A DNA stretch of 58,948 bases from contig CALYAX010000011.1 of the NCBI GenBank assembly GCA_944393665.1, forward strand, positions 1 through 58,948, in the 5' to 3' direction. Of this stretch, positions 42,853-50,072 are shown one piece after another (positions within the stretch are counted from its first letter, which is position 1; each line of letters begins with the position of its first letter). This DNA is from an uncultured Alphaproteobacteria bacterium. GTDB lineage: Bacteria; Pseudomonadota; Alphaproteobacteria; RF32; CAG-239. Made by a program: the position numbers and the translations under genes. The notes under the pieces are model-generated. The model did no database searches and had not been told where the DNA came from. It saw nothing but the letters and a program-made list of their open reading frames with translations.

Positions 42853-43616
42853 ATCATTTGCCCTCCTCTGGTAAGAAAATTATAAACGGTCTGGTTGGGC
42901 GGCCGGCGCAGCAGTTCCCGGGGATTGCCCCGCCCGTCAATGTTTTTGGTATCGCAGTTCAAAAAGATGGAATTGGTGCCGATAGACAAGATAGATTCCA
43001 GTTCATGAGTGACGATGACAATCGTGGTGCCCAGGCTCTGGTTGATTTCGCGGATTAAATCGTCGAGCAGTTTGGAACTGATGGGATCTAATCCGGCCGA
43101 AGGTTCGTCAAAATAAACAATTTCCGGATCGAGAGCCAGAGCACGGGCCAGTCCGGCGCGTTTTTTCATGCCGCCGCTGATTTCGGAAGGATAGAAATCT
43201 TCAAATCCGGTCAGGCCGACCAGCGCGAGTTTCAGCGACACCAGTTCTTTAATCAGCTGCGGAGAATAAGTGGTATACTGCTGCAAGGGCAGGGCAATGT
43301 TTTCGGCCAGGGTCATGGAGCTGAACAAAGCACCGCTCTGGTAGAGAATGCCGCATTTTTGCATAAGCCGGCTGCGCTGGTCCGGGGTGGCACGGACAAA
43401 ATCGACGCCGTTAATGTCGATTTTGCCTCCGGCAGCCGGGGTAAGCCCGGTCAAAACCCGCAGCAAACTGCTTTTGCCGCAGCCGGAACCGCCCATAATA
43501 ATAAAGATATCTCCTTTATTGACCGAGAAGCTGATATCTTTGAGCAACACAAAATCGCCATAGGCGATGGTGAGATCCTGTACCTGGATGATGGGAGAAT
43601 TTTTCTGATTAATCAT
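42825..43616 (-). CDS. mlaF: MlaF-like ABC ATPase
   Basis: 263 residues. Walker A GGSGCGKSS near residue 40, Q-loop ILYQSGALFSSMTLAENI (the MlaF-typical stretch), signature ISGGMKKRAGLARAL, Walker B IVYFDEPSAGLDPI and switch His in VTHE. It energises phospholipid transport with MlaE. Starts by ATGA overlap with mlaE. Confidence 0.92.
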   Translation of the reverse strand: MINQKNSPIIQVQDLTIAYGDFVLLKDISFSVNKGDIFIIMGGSGCGKSSLLRVLTGLTPAAGGKIDINGVDFVRATPDQRSRLMQKCGILYQSGALFSSMTLAENIALPLQQYTTYSPQLIKELVSLKLALVGLTGFEDFYPSEISGGMKKRAGLARALALDPEIVYFDEPSAGLDPISSKLLDDLIREINQSLGTTIVIVTHELESILSIGTNSIFLNCDTKNIDGRGNPRELLRRPPNQTVYNFLTRGGQMICQNNPTKE

Positions 43617-44725
43617 ATGCCGATAACCTCAAACAGCCAGGTTAAAATGCCCGTTACAACAATCATGGCAACAATAGCCGTTACCACGGCCTGGGTGGTG
43701 GCCTTGCCAACGCTGTCGGCATTGCGGCCACTGGTTATTCCGTAATAACAGCCGCAAATGGCAATGACCCAGCCGTATACAAACCCGTGAAAAACGCCGA
43801 CCAGAAAATTGGCCATGGTCAGAGAATCAACGGTATATTTCCAGTATTCTGCCGGGGCGATGTCCAGCATAAAAATGCCCACGGCCGCGCCGCCGACGAT
43901 GCCCATAAAATCGGCCAGAATGGTTAAAAACGGCATATTAATAATCAAGCTGGTAACGCGGGGCAGAACCAAAAAATCCGTGGTGGAAATGCCCATGGTT
44001 TTAAGGGCGTCAATTTCCTCGTTGACCTGCATGGTGCCAATCGTGGCGGCATAGGACGCCCCGGTGCGTCCGGCCATAATAATGCCGACCATAATTGCTC
44101 CCATAATCCGGGTCATGGCAATACCGACCAAGCTGGCGACATAAATCTGGGCACCGAAAGTTTTTAACTGGATGGCGCCGACAAAAGCCAGAATCAGGCC
44201 GACCATGAAACTAACCAGCGATACAATTCCCACCGCTTTATAGCTGCTTTCTTCCATGGCAAACAAAAAGTCTACCTTGCGCATAACGGCATTAGACATC
44301 AGCAGCCGCCCGAAAGAGCGAAAAGTCTGGCCGATGAAAATGAGGGCGCGACGGGTGCTTGCCCTCATTTCTATCCAAAGATGGCCGACGGCGTTTAAAA
44401 AAGGCAGGCGGGGAGAAGATTTTTTTTCAGGTTTGCGGTCAACCTCCAGTGCCAGGCTGATGAGCTGGCGCAAATTTTCCGGCAGGGCGGCAAGGTCAAC
44501 TTTGGTTCCGGAGCTGTTTGCCTGGCGGCACAGGTCATAAATAACCACTATGAGGGTTGAATCCCATTTGCCCAGCCGCCCGGTTTCAAACGTAATCCGG
44601 GAAATATTTTGCTGTTCCAGCTGTTCAGACAGCCGGGTGGCCGCAGCCGTATTGTCATCATCAATAAAGTCACCGTCAAGGCTGACGATGAGTTTGTCGT
44701 TTTTGATGGCAGAGGCAATGGGCAT
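43613..44725 (-). CDS. mlaE: MlaE-like permease with N-terminal STAS (MlaB-like) domain
   Basis: 370 residues. Residues 1-about 100 look like a STAS domain (LIVSLDGDFIDDDNTAAATR, LVVIYDLCRQANSSGTKVDL-like region), the part supplied by separate MlaB in E. coli. The rest is the MlaE permease: GLILAFVGAIQLKTFGAQIY, VGIIMAGRTGASYAATIGTM, NEEIDALKTMGI, VLPRVTSLIINMPFLTILAD and the last helix. The fusion puts regulator and permease in one chain. It begins 18 bases after the LysR gene stop, so the regulator may be co-transcribed. Confidence 0.9.
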   Translation of the reverse strand: MPIASAIKNDKLIVSLDGDFIDDDNTAAATRLSEQLEQQNISRITFETGRLGKWDSTLIVVIYDLCRQANSSGTKVDLAALPENLRQLISLALEVDRKPEKKSSPRLPFLNAVGHLWIEMRASTRRALIFIGQTFRSFGRLLMSNAVMRKVDFLFAMEESSYKAVGIVSLVSFMVGLILAFVGAIQLKTFGAQIYVASLVGIAMTRIMGAIMVGIIMAGRTGASYAATIGTMQVNEEIDALKTMGISTTDFLVLPRVTSLIINMPFLTILADFMGIVGGAAVGIFMLDIAPAEYWKYTVDSLTMANFLVGVFHGFVYGWVIAICGCYYGITSGRNADSVGKATTQAVVTAIVAMIVVTGILTWLFEVIGI

Positions 44726-44743
44726 TCGTTTTCTCTAAATTAG

Positions 44744-45631
44744 TTAATAACTCGGCTTATTCTCTAACAGCTCTTTCAAATAGTCAAGCATAACCCGTAT
44801 GCGCGGCATATCTTTGGTATCTTTATGGGCCATGAGAAAGACGTCGATATCAAATTCAAAATCGACGCTGGTTATGGGATAAAGCTTGTTATTGCCATAG
44901 ATAGTCGGGCAAATGCCAATTCCAACGCCCTCATTGAGATAATGGCGGAACTGGAAGATAGAGTTGGTCCGGTAAACCACGTGTTTGGCTTTGGAAATTA
45001 TATCTTTCCATTGGGGGACATATACGGTGTGTTCATGTTTATCGCAAATCCGGTGGTTTTCAAGCATATCATCCATATTTTTGGGCATTCCGTAAAGGCT
45101 GAGATAACGTTTGGCAGCAAAAAGCCGGCAGCATACCTGCTTGTGGGCAATTATGACTGTATCCGGGTCGGTATGGGGCTGATAGCCGATAAATATGTCG
45201 GCTTCAAGTGTTTCCATATTCGGCAGTTTATTGGTGATGGTGGTTTCCAGATTGATATCGGGAAAACGCTGCATGAATTCAAAAATGTTATCCGGTCCGA
45301 AATAGTCGGCAATTGCATCTGTCATGCACAGGCGGATAGTTCCTTTGTAAGCAGAAGCTTCATTTTCATAATTTCCTATCGAACGGATGGTTCTGATTAT
45401 ATTTTCCGACTGTTTAATCAGTTGATAACCTTCGGGAGTGAGTGATGTGCCGCGGCCGCCGCTGTTGAAAAAACGGGTACCGAGTTCCTGTTCCAGAAAA
45501 TCGAGGTATTTGTTCAGCGTGTCGGCAGAAATGCCCAGGTTGCGGCAGACTTCGCGTTTGCTGGAAGCTTTGCTCAGGGCATAAAGATACAGCAGCCCCT
45601 CAAGTTTAAGGATTTCTTTTTTGGTCAGCAT
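44744..45631 (-). CDS. LysR-family transcriptional regulator
   Basis: 295 residues. The winged helix-turn-helix covers residues 1-65 (SSKREVCRNLGISADTLNKY, LEQELGTRFFNSGGRGTSLT, TPEGYQLI), followed by a periplasmic-binding-like effector domain (DAIADYFGPDNIFEFMQRFP, EADIFIGYQP). A perfect AGGAGGAG precedes the ATG. It points the same way as, and only 18 bases ahead of, mlaE, unlike the usual divergent LysR layout, so it may control its own operon with the lipid transporter. Ligand unknown. Confidence 0.88.
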   Translation of the reverse strand: MLTKKEILKLEGLLYLYALSKASSKREVCRNLGISADTLNKYLDFLEQELGTRFFNSGGRGTSLTPEGYQLIKQSENIIRTIRSIGNYENEASAYKGTIRLCMTDAIADYFGPDNIFEFMQRFPDINLETTITNKLPNMETLEADIFIGYQPHTDPDTVIIAHKQVCCRLFAAKRYLSLYGMPKNMDDMLENHRICDKHEHTVYVPQWKDIISKAKHVVYRTNSIFQFRHYLNEGVGIGICPTIYGNNKLYPITSVDFEFDIDVFLMAHKDTKDMPRIRVMLDYLKELLENKPSY

Positions 45632-45711
45632 TAAGCTCCTCCTGTTGTGTTAAAAATTTTACTGCGGGGGCGCCAGAGGTATTCGACAATTGCAGGCAAA
45701 GTGTTTTCCGG

Positions 45712-46725
45712 CTAGTTCAGAAAACTGAAATAACCGTGCGAGATCATCACTAATGAAGCGATATAAGCACAGTATCCCAGCAGATAAAACAGCCCCTCCG
45801 GCCGGCTCAGGCGGCCTCTGGTACACATCATCGGGAGCAGGAGCAAAGTTGCGCCGAGCATAACCCAGACATCATAACGGAGGATCTGCGGCGCTACCGG
45901 GACATCAGTTATCGATGCCGTTGCGCCCATGATAAAGACGATGTTCCAGATATTGGAGCCGACGATATTGCCGAGGGCAACGTCATTTTGGCGACGGAAA
46001 GCTGCCATGCCGGTTGTGGCCAGTTCGGGAAGCGAGGTGCCGAACGCGATGACGGTCAGGCCGATAATTTCTTCTGAAACGCCAAGCAGCCGGGCAAGGC
46101 GGACCGCCCCGCCAACCAGCAGGTCAGCTCCATAAATGATTGCCGCCATACCGGCCGCCGTTACCAGAAGAACAATAAACCAGCTGCTGCCGGTGAGCGG
46201 GCTGGAAGCGTTTTCATCAGCCTGATCGTGTTTGGAATTGCGGTAGTTGTAGACTATAAAAGCTGCGAGCAGCGCAAGCATGATCACTCCCTGCCAGCGG
46301 ACAAATGTGCCGCCGAGGGCAAAGGCGATAAACAAAACAGTTACCAGGAGCAAAAAAGCATAATCGCGCAAAAAGATTTTGAGCTGGCAGGAAACCGGGT
46401 AAATCAGCGCTGCCGCTCCCAAAATCAACATCAGGTTGGCAATGTTGGAACCGACGATGTTGCCGATGGAGATGCCCGCGGATCCGTTAAGGGCGGCAGA
46501 GATACTGACGACAAATTCCGGGGCCGAGGTCCCGAATGCGACAATAGTCAGGCCGATAATCATCGTCGGGATATGCAGTTTATTGGCAATTGCCACTGCG
46601 CCGCGCACGGCATATTCAGCTCCGCCCATTAATAAAACAAAACCCGCAACAATAAGGGCAAGCGAAACAATCATCAGAACGTCTTTCGGAAAAATTACAA
46701 TATACTTATTTATAGCATCGGTCAT
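45712..46725 (-). CDS. Calcium/sodium antiporter, CaCA family (YrbG-like)
   Basis: 337 residues with ten hydrophobic segments and the two inverted alpha repeats of the family: TIVAFGTSAPEFVVSISAAL with NIVGSNIANLMLILG, and TVIAFGTSLPELATTGMAAF with NIVGSNIWNIVFIMG. Exchanges Ca2+ for Na+ or H+ across the inner membrane. ATG 46725 is used; a TTG at 46737 is in frame. In E. coli the homologue yrbG also adjoins the mla genes, so the neighbourhood is conserved. Confidence 0.92.
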   Translation of the reverse strand: MTDAINKYIVIFPKDVLMIVSLALIVAGFVLLMGGAEYAVRGAVAIANKLHIPTMIIGLTIVAFGTSAPEFVVSISAALNGSAGISIGNIVGSNIANLMLILGAAALIYPVSCQLKIFLRDYAFLLLVTVLFIAFALGGTFVRWQGVIMLALLAAFIVYNYRNSKHDQADENASSPLTGSSWFIVLLVTAAGMAAIIYGADLLVGGAVRLARLLGVSEEIIGLTVIAFGTSLPELATTGMAAFRRQNDVALGNIVGSNIWNIVFIMGATASITDVPVAPQILRYDVWVMLGATLLLLPMMCTRGRLSRPEGLFYLLGYCAYIASLVMISHGYFSFLN

Positions 46726-46764
46726 ATTCCGGTGCAACGTTAAAATTCAGCTCTGCACAGGCGT

Positions 46765-47076
46765 TTATTGTTTAATACTGAAACTGCAATACAGGGTTTT
46801 GCCCTGGTGGTGGTTTTCCAGAACGCTGGTCAGGTTCCGCTGGTTGATTTCCTGGTCGCGGCGGACAAAGATTTCAGAGACTTTGGGGTTGGCCAGCGCT
46901 TTTTCTAATTCGTCAATGGTTGAAACCTTGGCAACATCGCTCATTGCCTCAAAACAGCCGGATTCAAACCGGGTGACCGGATAAAAAATTTTGTTGGAAG
47001 AAATTTCCAGGCAATTGCTCTCATGAGCAGATTTTTTGATAACTTTTTCAAGCAGGTAACGGGGTACACTACGCAT
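46765..47076 (-). CDS. Hypothetical protein (103 aa)
   Basis: 103 residues starting at ATG 47076, which follows an excellent GAAAGGAGG; the frame is open further upstream but has no site. Soluble, mixed alpha/beta appearance (YLLEKVIKKSAHESNCLEIS, VSTIDELEKALANPKVSEIF, TLYCSFSIKQ). No family recognised. Stands alone between the CaCA gene and a 300-bp gap. Confidence 0.7.
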   Translation of the reverse strand: MRSVPRYLLEKVIKKSAHESNCLEISSNKIFYPVTRFESGCFEAMSDVAKVSTIDELEKALANPKVSEIFVRRDQEINQRNLTSVLENHHQGKTLYCSFSIKQ

Positions 47077-47139
47077 ATCGGCCTCCTTTCTTAAGTTGTG
47101 CCTTATCATAGCATATATAAGCTGCCGAAGCAACTGTTT

Positions 47140-47289
47140 TTAGACAGAAATCGTATTTTTTTTGATAATCCGGGCATAAAGGAATACCAAAGCCCAGGCG
47201 GGGCGTAAAACTAAAAAAGGGGGACGGGAAAGTTCTGCCAAGTTAGCACGGGCGCTCAACAGGGAAAAATATCCGGCGGTAAAAAACAC
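47140..47289 (-). CDS. Doubtful short ORF in the 47077-47381 gap
   Basis: A GTG-initiated 49-residue frame with a hydrophobic middle (FFTAGYFSLLSARANLAELS, VLRPAWALVFLYARI) and a stop at 47140. It has no ribosome site and lies directly downstream of the csoR terminator, so it may be a remnant or chance frame. The rest of this 305-bp gap shows no gene. Confidence 0.2.
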   Translation of the reverse strand: MFFTAGYFSLLSARANLAELSRPPFLVLRPAWALVFLYARIIKKNTISV

Positions 47290-47331
47290 CAGGCGGCGGG
47301 GGTGCAGAAGCCGTCATGTTTTTTTTCGCAA

Positions 47332-47370
47332 AAATCCGGCTCTGATGTGGTCATCAAAGCCGGAAATACA
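47332..47370 (-). terminator. Terminator after csoR
   Basis: TTTCCGGCTTTGATG / CATCAGAGCCGGA stem on the minus strand, tetraloop ACCA, followed by TTTTT. Eleven bases beyond the csoR stop. Confidence 0.85.
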
Positions 47371-47381
47371 GCGATCAAAAG

Positions 47382-47675
47382 CTAGTCCTCAAACCGGTCA
47401 AATAGTGTTTTAAGCTCGCTGATTTTGCGGTCACGTTCTTCCGGACTGGCAAAAGACTGAGCAACACAATGCCGGAGATGGCTTTGCAAAATATTGCCTT
47501 CCACAGAGCGGACTGCAGAACGGACAGCCCGCAGCTGGGTTAAAATATCGGGGCAATAGCGGTTGGCCTCAATCATCTTTTTTATTCCCTCCAGCTGGCC
47601 GATAATCCGGTTAAGACGGGGAATCTGGCCGCTATGGTCGGGATTATGACGGGGGCAGTCGCAAGTCGGGGTCAT
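47382..47675 (-). CDS. csoR: CsoR-type copper-sensing repressor
   Basis: A 97-residue all-helical DUF156 repressor. The Cu(I)-binding triad of CsoR is present with exact spacing: Cys41, His66, Cys70 (RYCPDIL and HLRHC). The conserved helix RLNRIIGQLEGIKKMIEANR is at residues 20-39. Two extra Cys near the N-terminus (CDC). AGGAGC precedes the ATG. It lies 17 bases after the metallothionein-like gene in the same direction, with two G/C-tract operators upstream of that gene. It therefore probably represses its own operon and releases it on Cu(I). Confidence 0.92.
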   Translation of the reverse strand: MTPTCDCPRHNPDHSGQIPRLNRIIGQLEGIKKMIEANRYCPDILTQLRAVRSAVRSVEGNILQSHLRHCVAQSFASPEERDRKISELKTLFDRFED

Positions 47676-47692
47676 GGACAGCTCCTGATAAA

Positions 47693-47812
47693 TTATTTGT
47701 TATCTTTGCCGCAGCTGCATTTGCCGCCGTTTTCGCAGTCTTTGCCGCACTGGCAGTTATCACCGCACTGGCAGTCTTCGCATTGGCAGTTGGGGTTAGA
47801 ACATTTTGCCAT
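47693..47812 (-). CDS. Metallothionein-like Cys-rich peptide (39 aa)
   Basis: 39 residues with 11 Cys in paired patterns (CQCEDCQC, CQCGKDC, CSC), no aromatics and many Gly, Asn, Asp and Lys: the composition of small metallothioneins. AAGGAG stands 8 bases before the ATG. It is the first gene of a two-gene unit with csoR. Given CsoR control it most likely chelates Cu(I) in the cytoplasm, though Zn or Cd binding is possible. Not an obvious member of the SmtA class, which is longer and contains His. Confidence 0.85.
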   Translation of the reverse strand: MAKCSNPNCQCEDCQCGDNCQCGKDCENGGKCSCGKDNK

Positions 47813-47836
47813 TTATTTTCTCCTTAAATTATTACA

Positions 47837-47853
47837 ATACCCCCTAAGGGTAT
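47837..47853. promoter_or_regulatory. CsoR-type operator 1
   Basis: ATACCCCCTAAGGGTAT, a near-perfect dyad with the C-tract/G-tract core typical of CsoR/RcnR operators, 25 bases before the metallothionein-like ATG. Confidence 0.75.
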
Positions 47854-47863
47854 TTTTAATATA

Positions 47864-47878
47864 TACTCCCCCGGGGTA
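47864..47878. promoter_or_regulatory. CsoR-type operator 2
   Basis: TACTCCCCCGGGGTA, a second C/G-tract dyad 10 bases beyond the first; TATATT between them could be a minus-strand -10 element. Confidence 0.65.
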
Positions 47879-47904
47879 ATTGTAAATAGATATTTTACCT
47901 ATGT

Positions 47905-48147
47905 TCAAAAGACAATATTAAGGGCTTTGAATGCCGAAACAAACAGAACGGCGATAACTTTTGGCGTTTTGCTGTTGGTTTTGTTTAGCTGTGATTTGAA
48001 CTTTCGGTGATATTGCTTCAGTGCTTCCATATTATTGCAAAACGCATAACTTGAAAGCGTATCTGCCGGGTTTCCGGCGTGGTGGGTTATGAGAGTTTGG
48101 CGGCATTGCTTGCGGGGATAGTCCATTTGGTTCAAAGTTTTGTTCAT
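47905..48147 (-). CDS. Hypothetical protein (80 aa)
   Basis: 80 residues from ATG 48147, with GGAG seven bases upstream; longer starts have the site in the wrong place. A polar, basic N-terminal part (MDYPRKQCRQTLITHHAGNP, NMEALKQYHRKFKSQLNKTN) and a hydrophobic end (VIAVLFVSAFKALNIVF) that could be a C-terminal membrane tail. No family recognised. Divergent in control from csoR but on the same strand. Confidence 0.5.
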   Translation of the reverse strand: MNKTLNQMDYPRKQCRQTLITHHAGNPADTLSSYAFCNNMEALKQYHRKFKSQLNKTNSKTPKVIAVLFVSAFKALNIVF

Positions 48148-48223
48148 GGTCATACTCCAAATGGTGGAAACAGAAATAAGATATTTCAATAAGTTGAAAA
48201 AATGATTAACAATTAACGTCCAA

Positions 48224-48249
48224 GAAAAAGCCGGCTTTGCAGCCGGCTT
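48224..48249 (-). terminator. Terminator after the 255-aa membrane protein gene
   Basis: AAGCCGGCT / AGCCGGCTT with a short loop; on the minus strand it is followed by TTTTT. It lies just past the stop at 48255. Confidence 0.85.
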
Positions 48250-48254
48250 AACTT

Positions 48255-49022
48255 TTATTCTTTGGATTTTTCCTGTTGCGGGGCTGTTTCAGCCGCGGCA
48301 GACGGCTGTGAAAGCCGGAGCTTGTGAATTAAGACGGCTTCAAACAGAATAACGACCATGAAAAAGAGCAGCTGGCTGTTTCCGGCACCCAGCAGTTCCA
48401 GAAAATAGAACAGGATATATGCTGCAATCAGGCATAATACCGCCAGACGCATGCGCTGGTCAAAATCAAGCTTCTTTTTCGCCAGGCCGGTAACAGCGGA
48501 AGCGCAAAAGGCATAGAAAATGCTGAGAAGAAAATAAAAAACAAAGCAAAAAGCGACAGCTGCCAGTCCGGCAATCAGGGCAGTCCAATTTAAAATCGAA
48601 CGGAACTGGGGAATATAGTCGCCGCGGGGAAGATCAAAACTGCCTTCCAGCCTGACAATGCGCGATTGGTTTCGCTGAACGGAATAAAGATTGCGGCGGG
48701 TAAGATATATTCCCTCTTGCATACGGGCCGTATCAAGGACGTCTGTTGTGGTGTCAATGACAAAAGGCAGTTCGAAAGCAGTACCGCTGTTATCCAGGCT
48801 GACAGAGGCGGTGCGGACAGTATTGGCCGGCTCGACAACGACACCGTTTTCAATTTTAACCGGGAGCATCTGGTCAGCAACCTGCTGGGCGTAGGGCAGC
48901 ATATCCGTTCCTTCGCTTTTAATATAAAGACCGAAAAAGAATGCGATGATAACAGAAAAAATCAGCAGAAACTTTACACCGAGCCCTTGGCCTTTGACAA
49001 TATAATCCAAAATTTTAGACAT
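48255..49022 (-). CDS. Membrane protein of unknown function (DUF1189-like?)
   Basis: 255 residues. One N-terminal helix (VKFLLIFSVIIAFFFGLYI), a periplasmic region of about 100 residues (ending near FDLPRGDYIPQFRSIL), then four helices (WTALIAGLAAVAFCFVFYFL and following) and a polar tail. The layout resembles DUF1189 proteins, but I cannot confirm membership. GAGGTGAA precedes two adjacent ATGs; the second is used. Monocistronic, with its own terminator. Confidence 0.7.
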   Translation of the reverse strand: MSKILDYIVKGQGLGVKFLLIFSVIIAFFFGLYIKSEGTDMLPYAQQVADQMLPVKIENGVVVEPANTVRTASVSLDNSGTAFELPFVIDTTTDVLDTARMQEGIYLTRRNLYSVQRNQSRIVRLEGSFDLPRGDYIPQFRSILNWTALIAGLAAVAFCFVFYFLLSIFYAFCASAVTGLAKKKLDFDQRMRLAVLCLIAAYILFYFLELLGAGNSQLLFFMVVILFEAVLIHKLRLSQPSAAAETAPQQEKSKE

Positions 49023-49166
49023 CATTTCACCTCTTCATAAAAAATAACTCTTTTAATAGATACCCTGTCAGCGTTTATTTGTAAATATAATATGTGCCCC
49101 TATGGAAGTTTGCCGAACAGAGATTATCTAATTGAGCAGTTGTTGATAAATTAAAGGAGAAAATTG

Positions 49167-49706
49167 ATGGCAACTTATTTAAACAACCGGAGAATCAGCG
49201 TTTGGCATCTGATAGCCGGTATTTTGATGGCGGCGCTGGGCGTTTATATGTGGTTTAATCCGGCTATTACCCTGATGGCGCTGGCGTTGTATCTGGGAGT
49301 GGTCTTTATTGTTGTCGGCGCCGGGTATTTGGCCGCTTCTTATTCCTATCAGTCCGGCTGGTATATGCTGGTGGGGCTGCTTGACCTGTTTGTGGGAATT
49401 ATTTTTGTTGCCAATCTGGGCGTAACCGTCGTATCCCTGCCGATTATCTTTGCTTTATGGTGTCTGGCTGTCGGCGTGATTCAGGTTTCAACGGCTTTCC
49501 AGTTCCGGAATGAGGGTGTCCCTTACGGCTGGACAATGACGGCGGGACTGGTCGGTATTTTATTTTCGTTTGCGATTTTGGCCTATCCGATGCTGGGCAA
49601 CATCACCCTTATTGCGCTGATGGGCGCTTATGTGGTGCTGTATGGCATTATCGAGATTGTGGAATACAGTTCTCAAAAACGGTTGATTTTCAGCCGGATT
49701 GAATAA
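49167..49706 (+). CDS. HdeD-family acid-resistance membrane protein
   Basis: 179 residues with six membrane helices and the DUF308/HdeD pattern (HLIAGILMAALGVYMWFNPA, GLLDLFVGIIFVANLGVTVV, ALWCLAVGVIQVSTAFQF, GVPYGWTMTAGLVGILFSFA). HdeD helps E. coli survive acid at high cell density. AAAGGAG precedes ATG 49167. It is not in an operon but lies 2.7 kb from adiC-adiA, the arginine acid-resistance pair, which supports the assignment. Confidence 0.85.
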   Translation: MATYLNNRRISVWHLIAGILMAALGVYMWFNPAITLMALALYLGVVFIVVGAGYLAASYSYQSGWYMLVGLLDLFVGIIFVANLGVTVVSLPIIFALWCLAVGVIQVSTAFQFRNEGVPYGWTMTAGLVGILFSFAILAYPMLGNITLIALMGAYVVLYGIIEIVEYSSQKRLIFSRIE

Positions 49707-49733
49707 GCTTTTTGAAATTGTGTTTGTTGAAAG

Positions 49734-49757
49734 GCCCGGAAACTTCCGGGCTTTTTT
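49734..49757 (+). terminator. Terminator after hdeD-like gene
   Basis: GCCCGGA / TCCGGGC stem, 4-base loop, then T6. Confidence 0.9.
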
Positions 49758-49847
49758 ATGCTTGACATCTGAAAAGGGCAGCGTTATATTAAATATATAA
49801 ACATTTGAACAACTGTTTAATTGATGTGCCGGATTAAGGAGCTGAAA

Positions 49848-50063
49848 ATGAGAAAAGTTTGGAAACTGGAAGATTTGGATTGTGCGCACTGCGCCGGAAA
49901 AATTGAAGAAGCCGTGCAGGGGCTGGAGGGTGTGGAAGAGGCTAATGTTTCTTTTATGGCTCAGAAAATGACCGTTGAATTCAGCGGTGATGAGGCGGAA
50001 ATATCCCGCCGGATTGCCGAGGTTGTGGCAGAAATCGAACCGGAAGTGACTTTGAGCGAATAG
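49848..50063 (+). CDS. Stand-alone HMA metal-binding protein
   Basis: 71 residues forming a ferredoxin-like heavy-metal-associated domain: KLEDLDCAHCAGKIEEAVQG carries the Cys-x2-Cys site (Cys12, Cys15), then VEEANVSFMAQKMTVEF. AAGGAGC precedes ATG 49848. It lies nine bases ahead of the P1B ATPase gene, which itself lacks an N-terminal HMA domain. The two together therefore look like a split ZntA, with this protein delivering metal. Confidence 0.92.
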   Translation: MRKVWKLEDLDCAHCAGKIEEAVQGLEGVEEANVSFMAQKMTVEFSGDEAEISRRIAEVVAEIEPEVTLSE

Positions 50064-50072
50064 AGGACAGCA

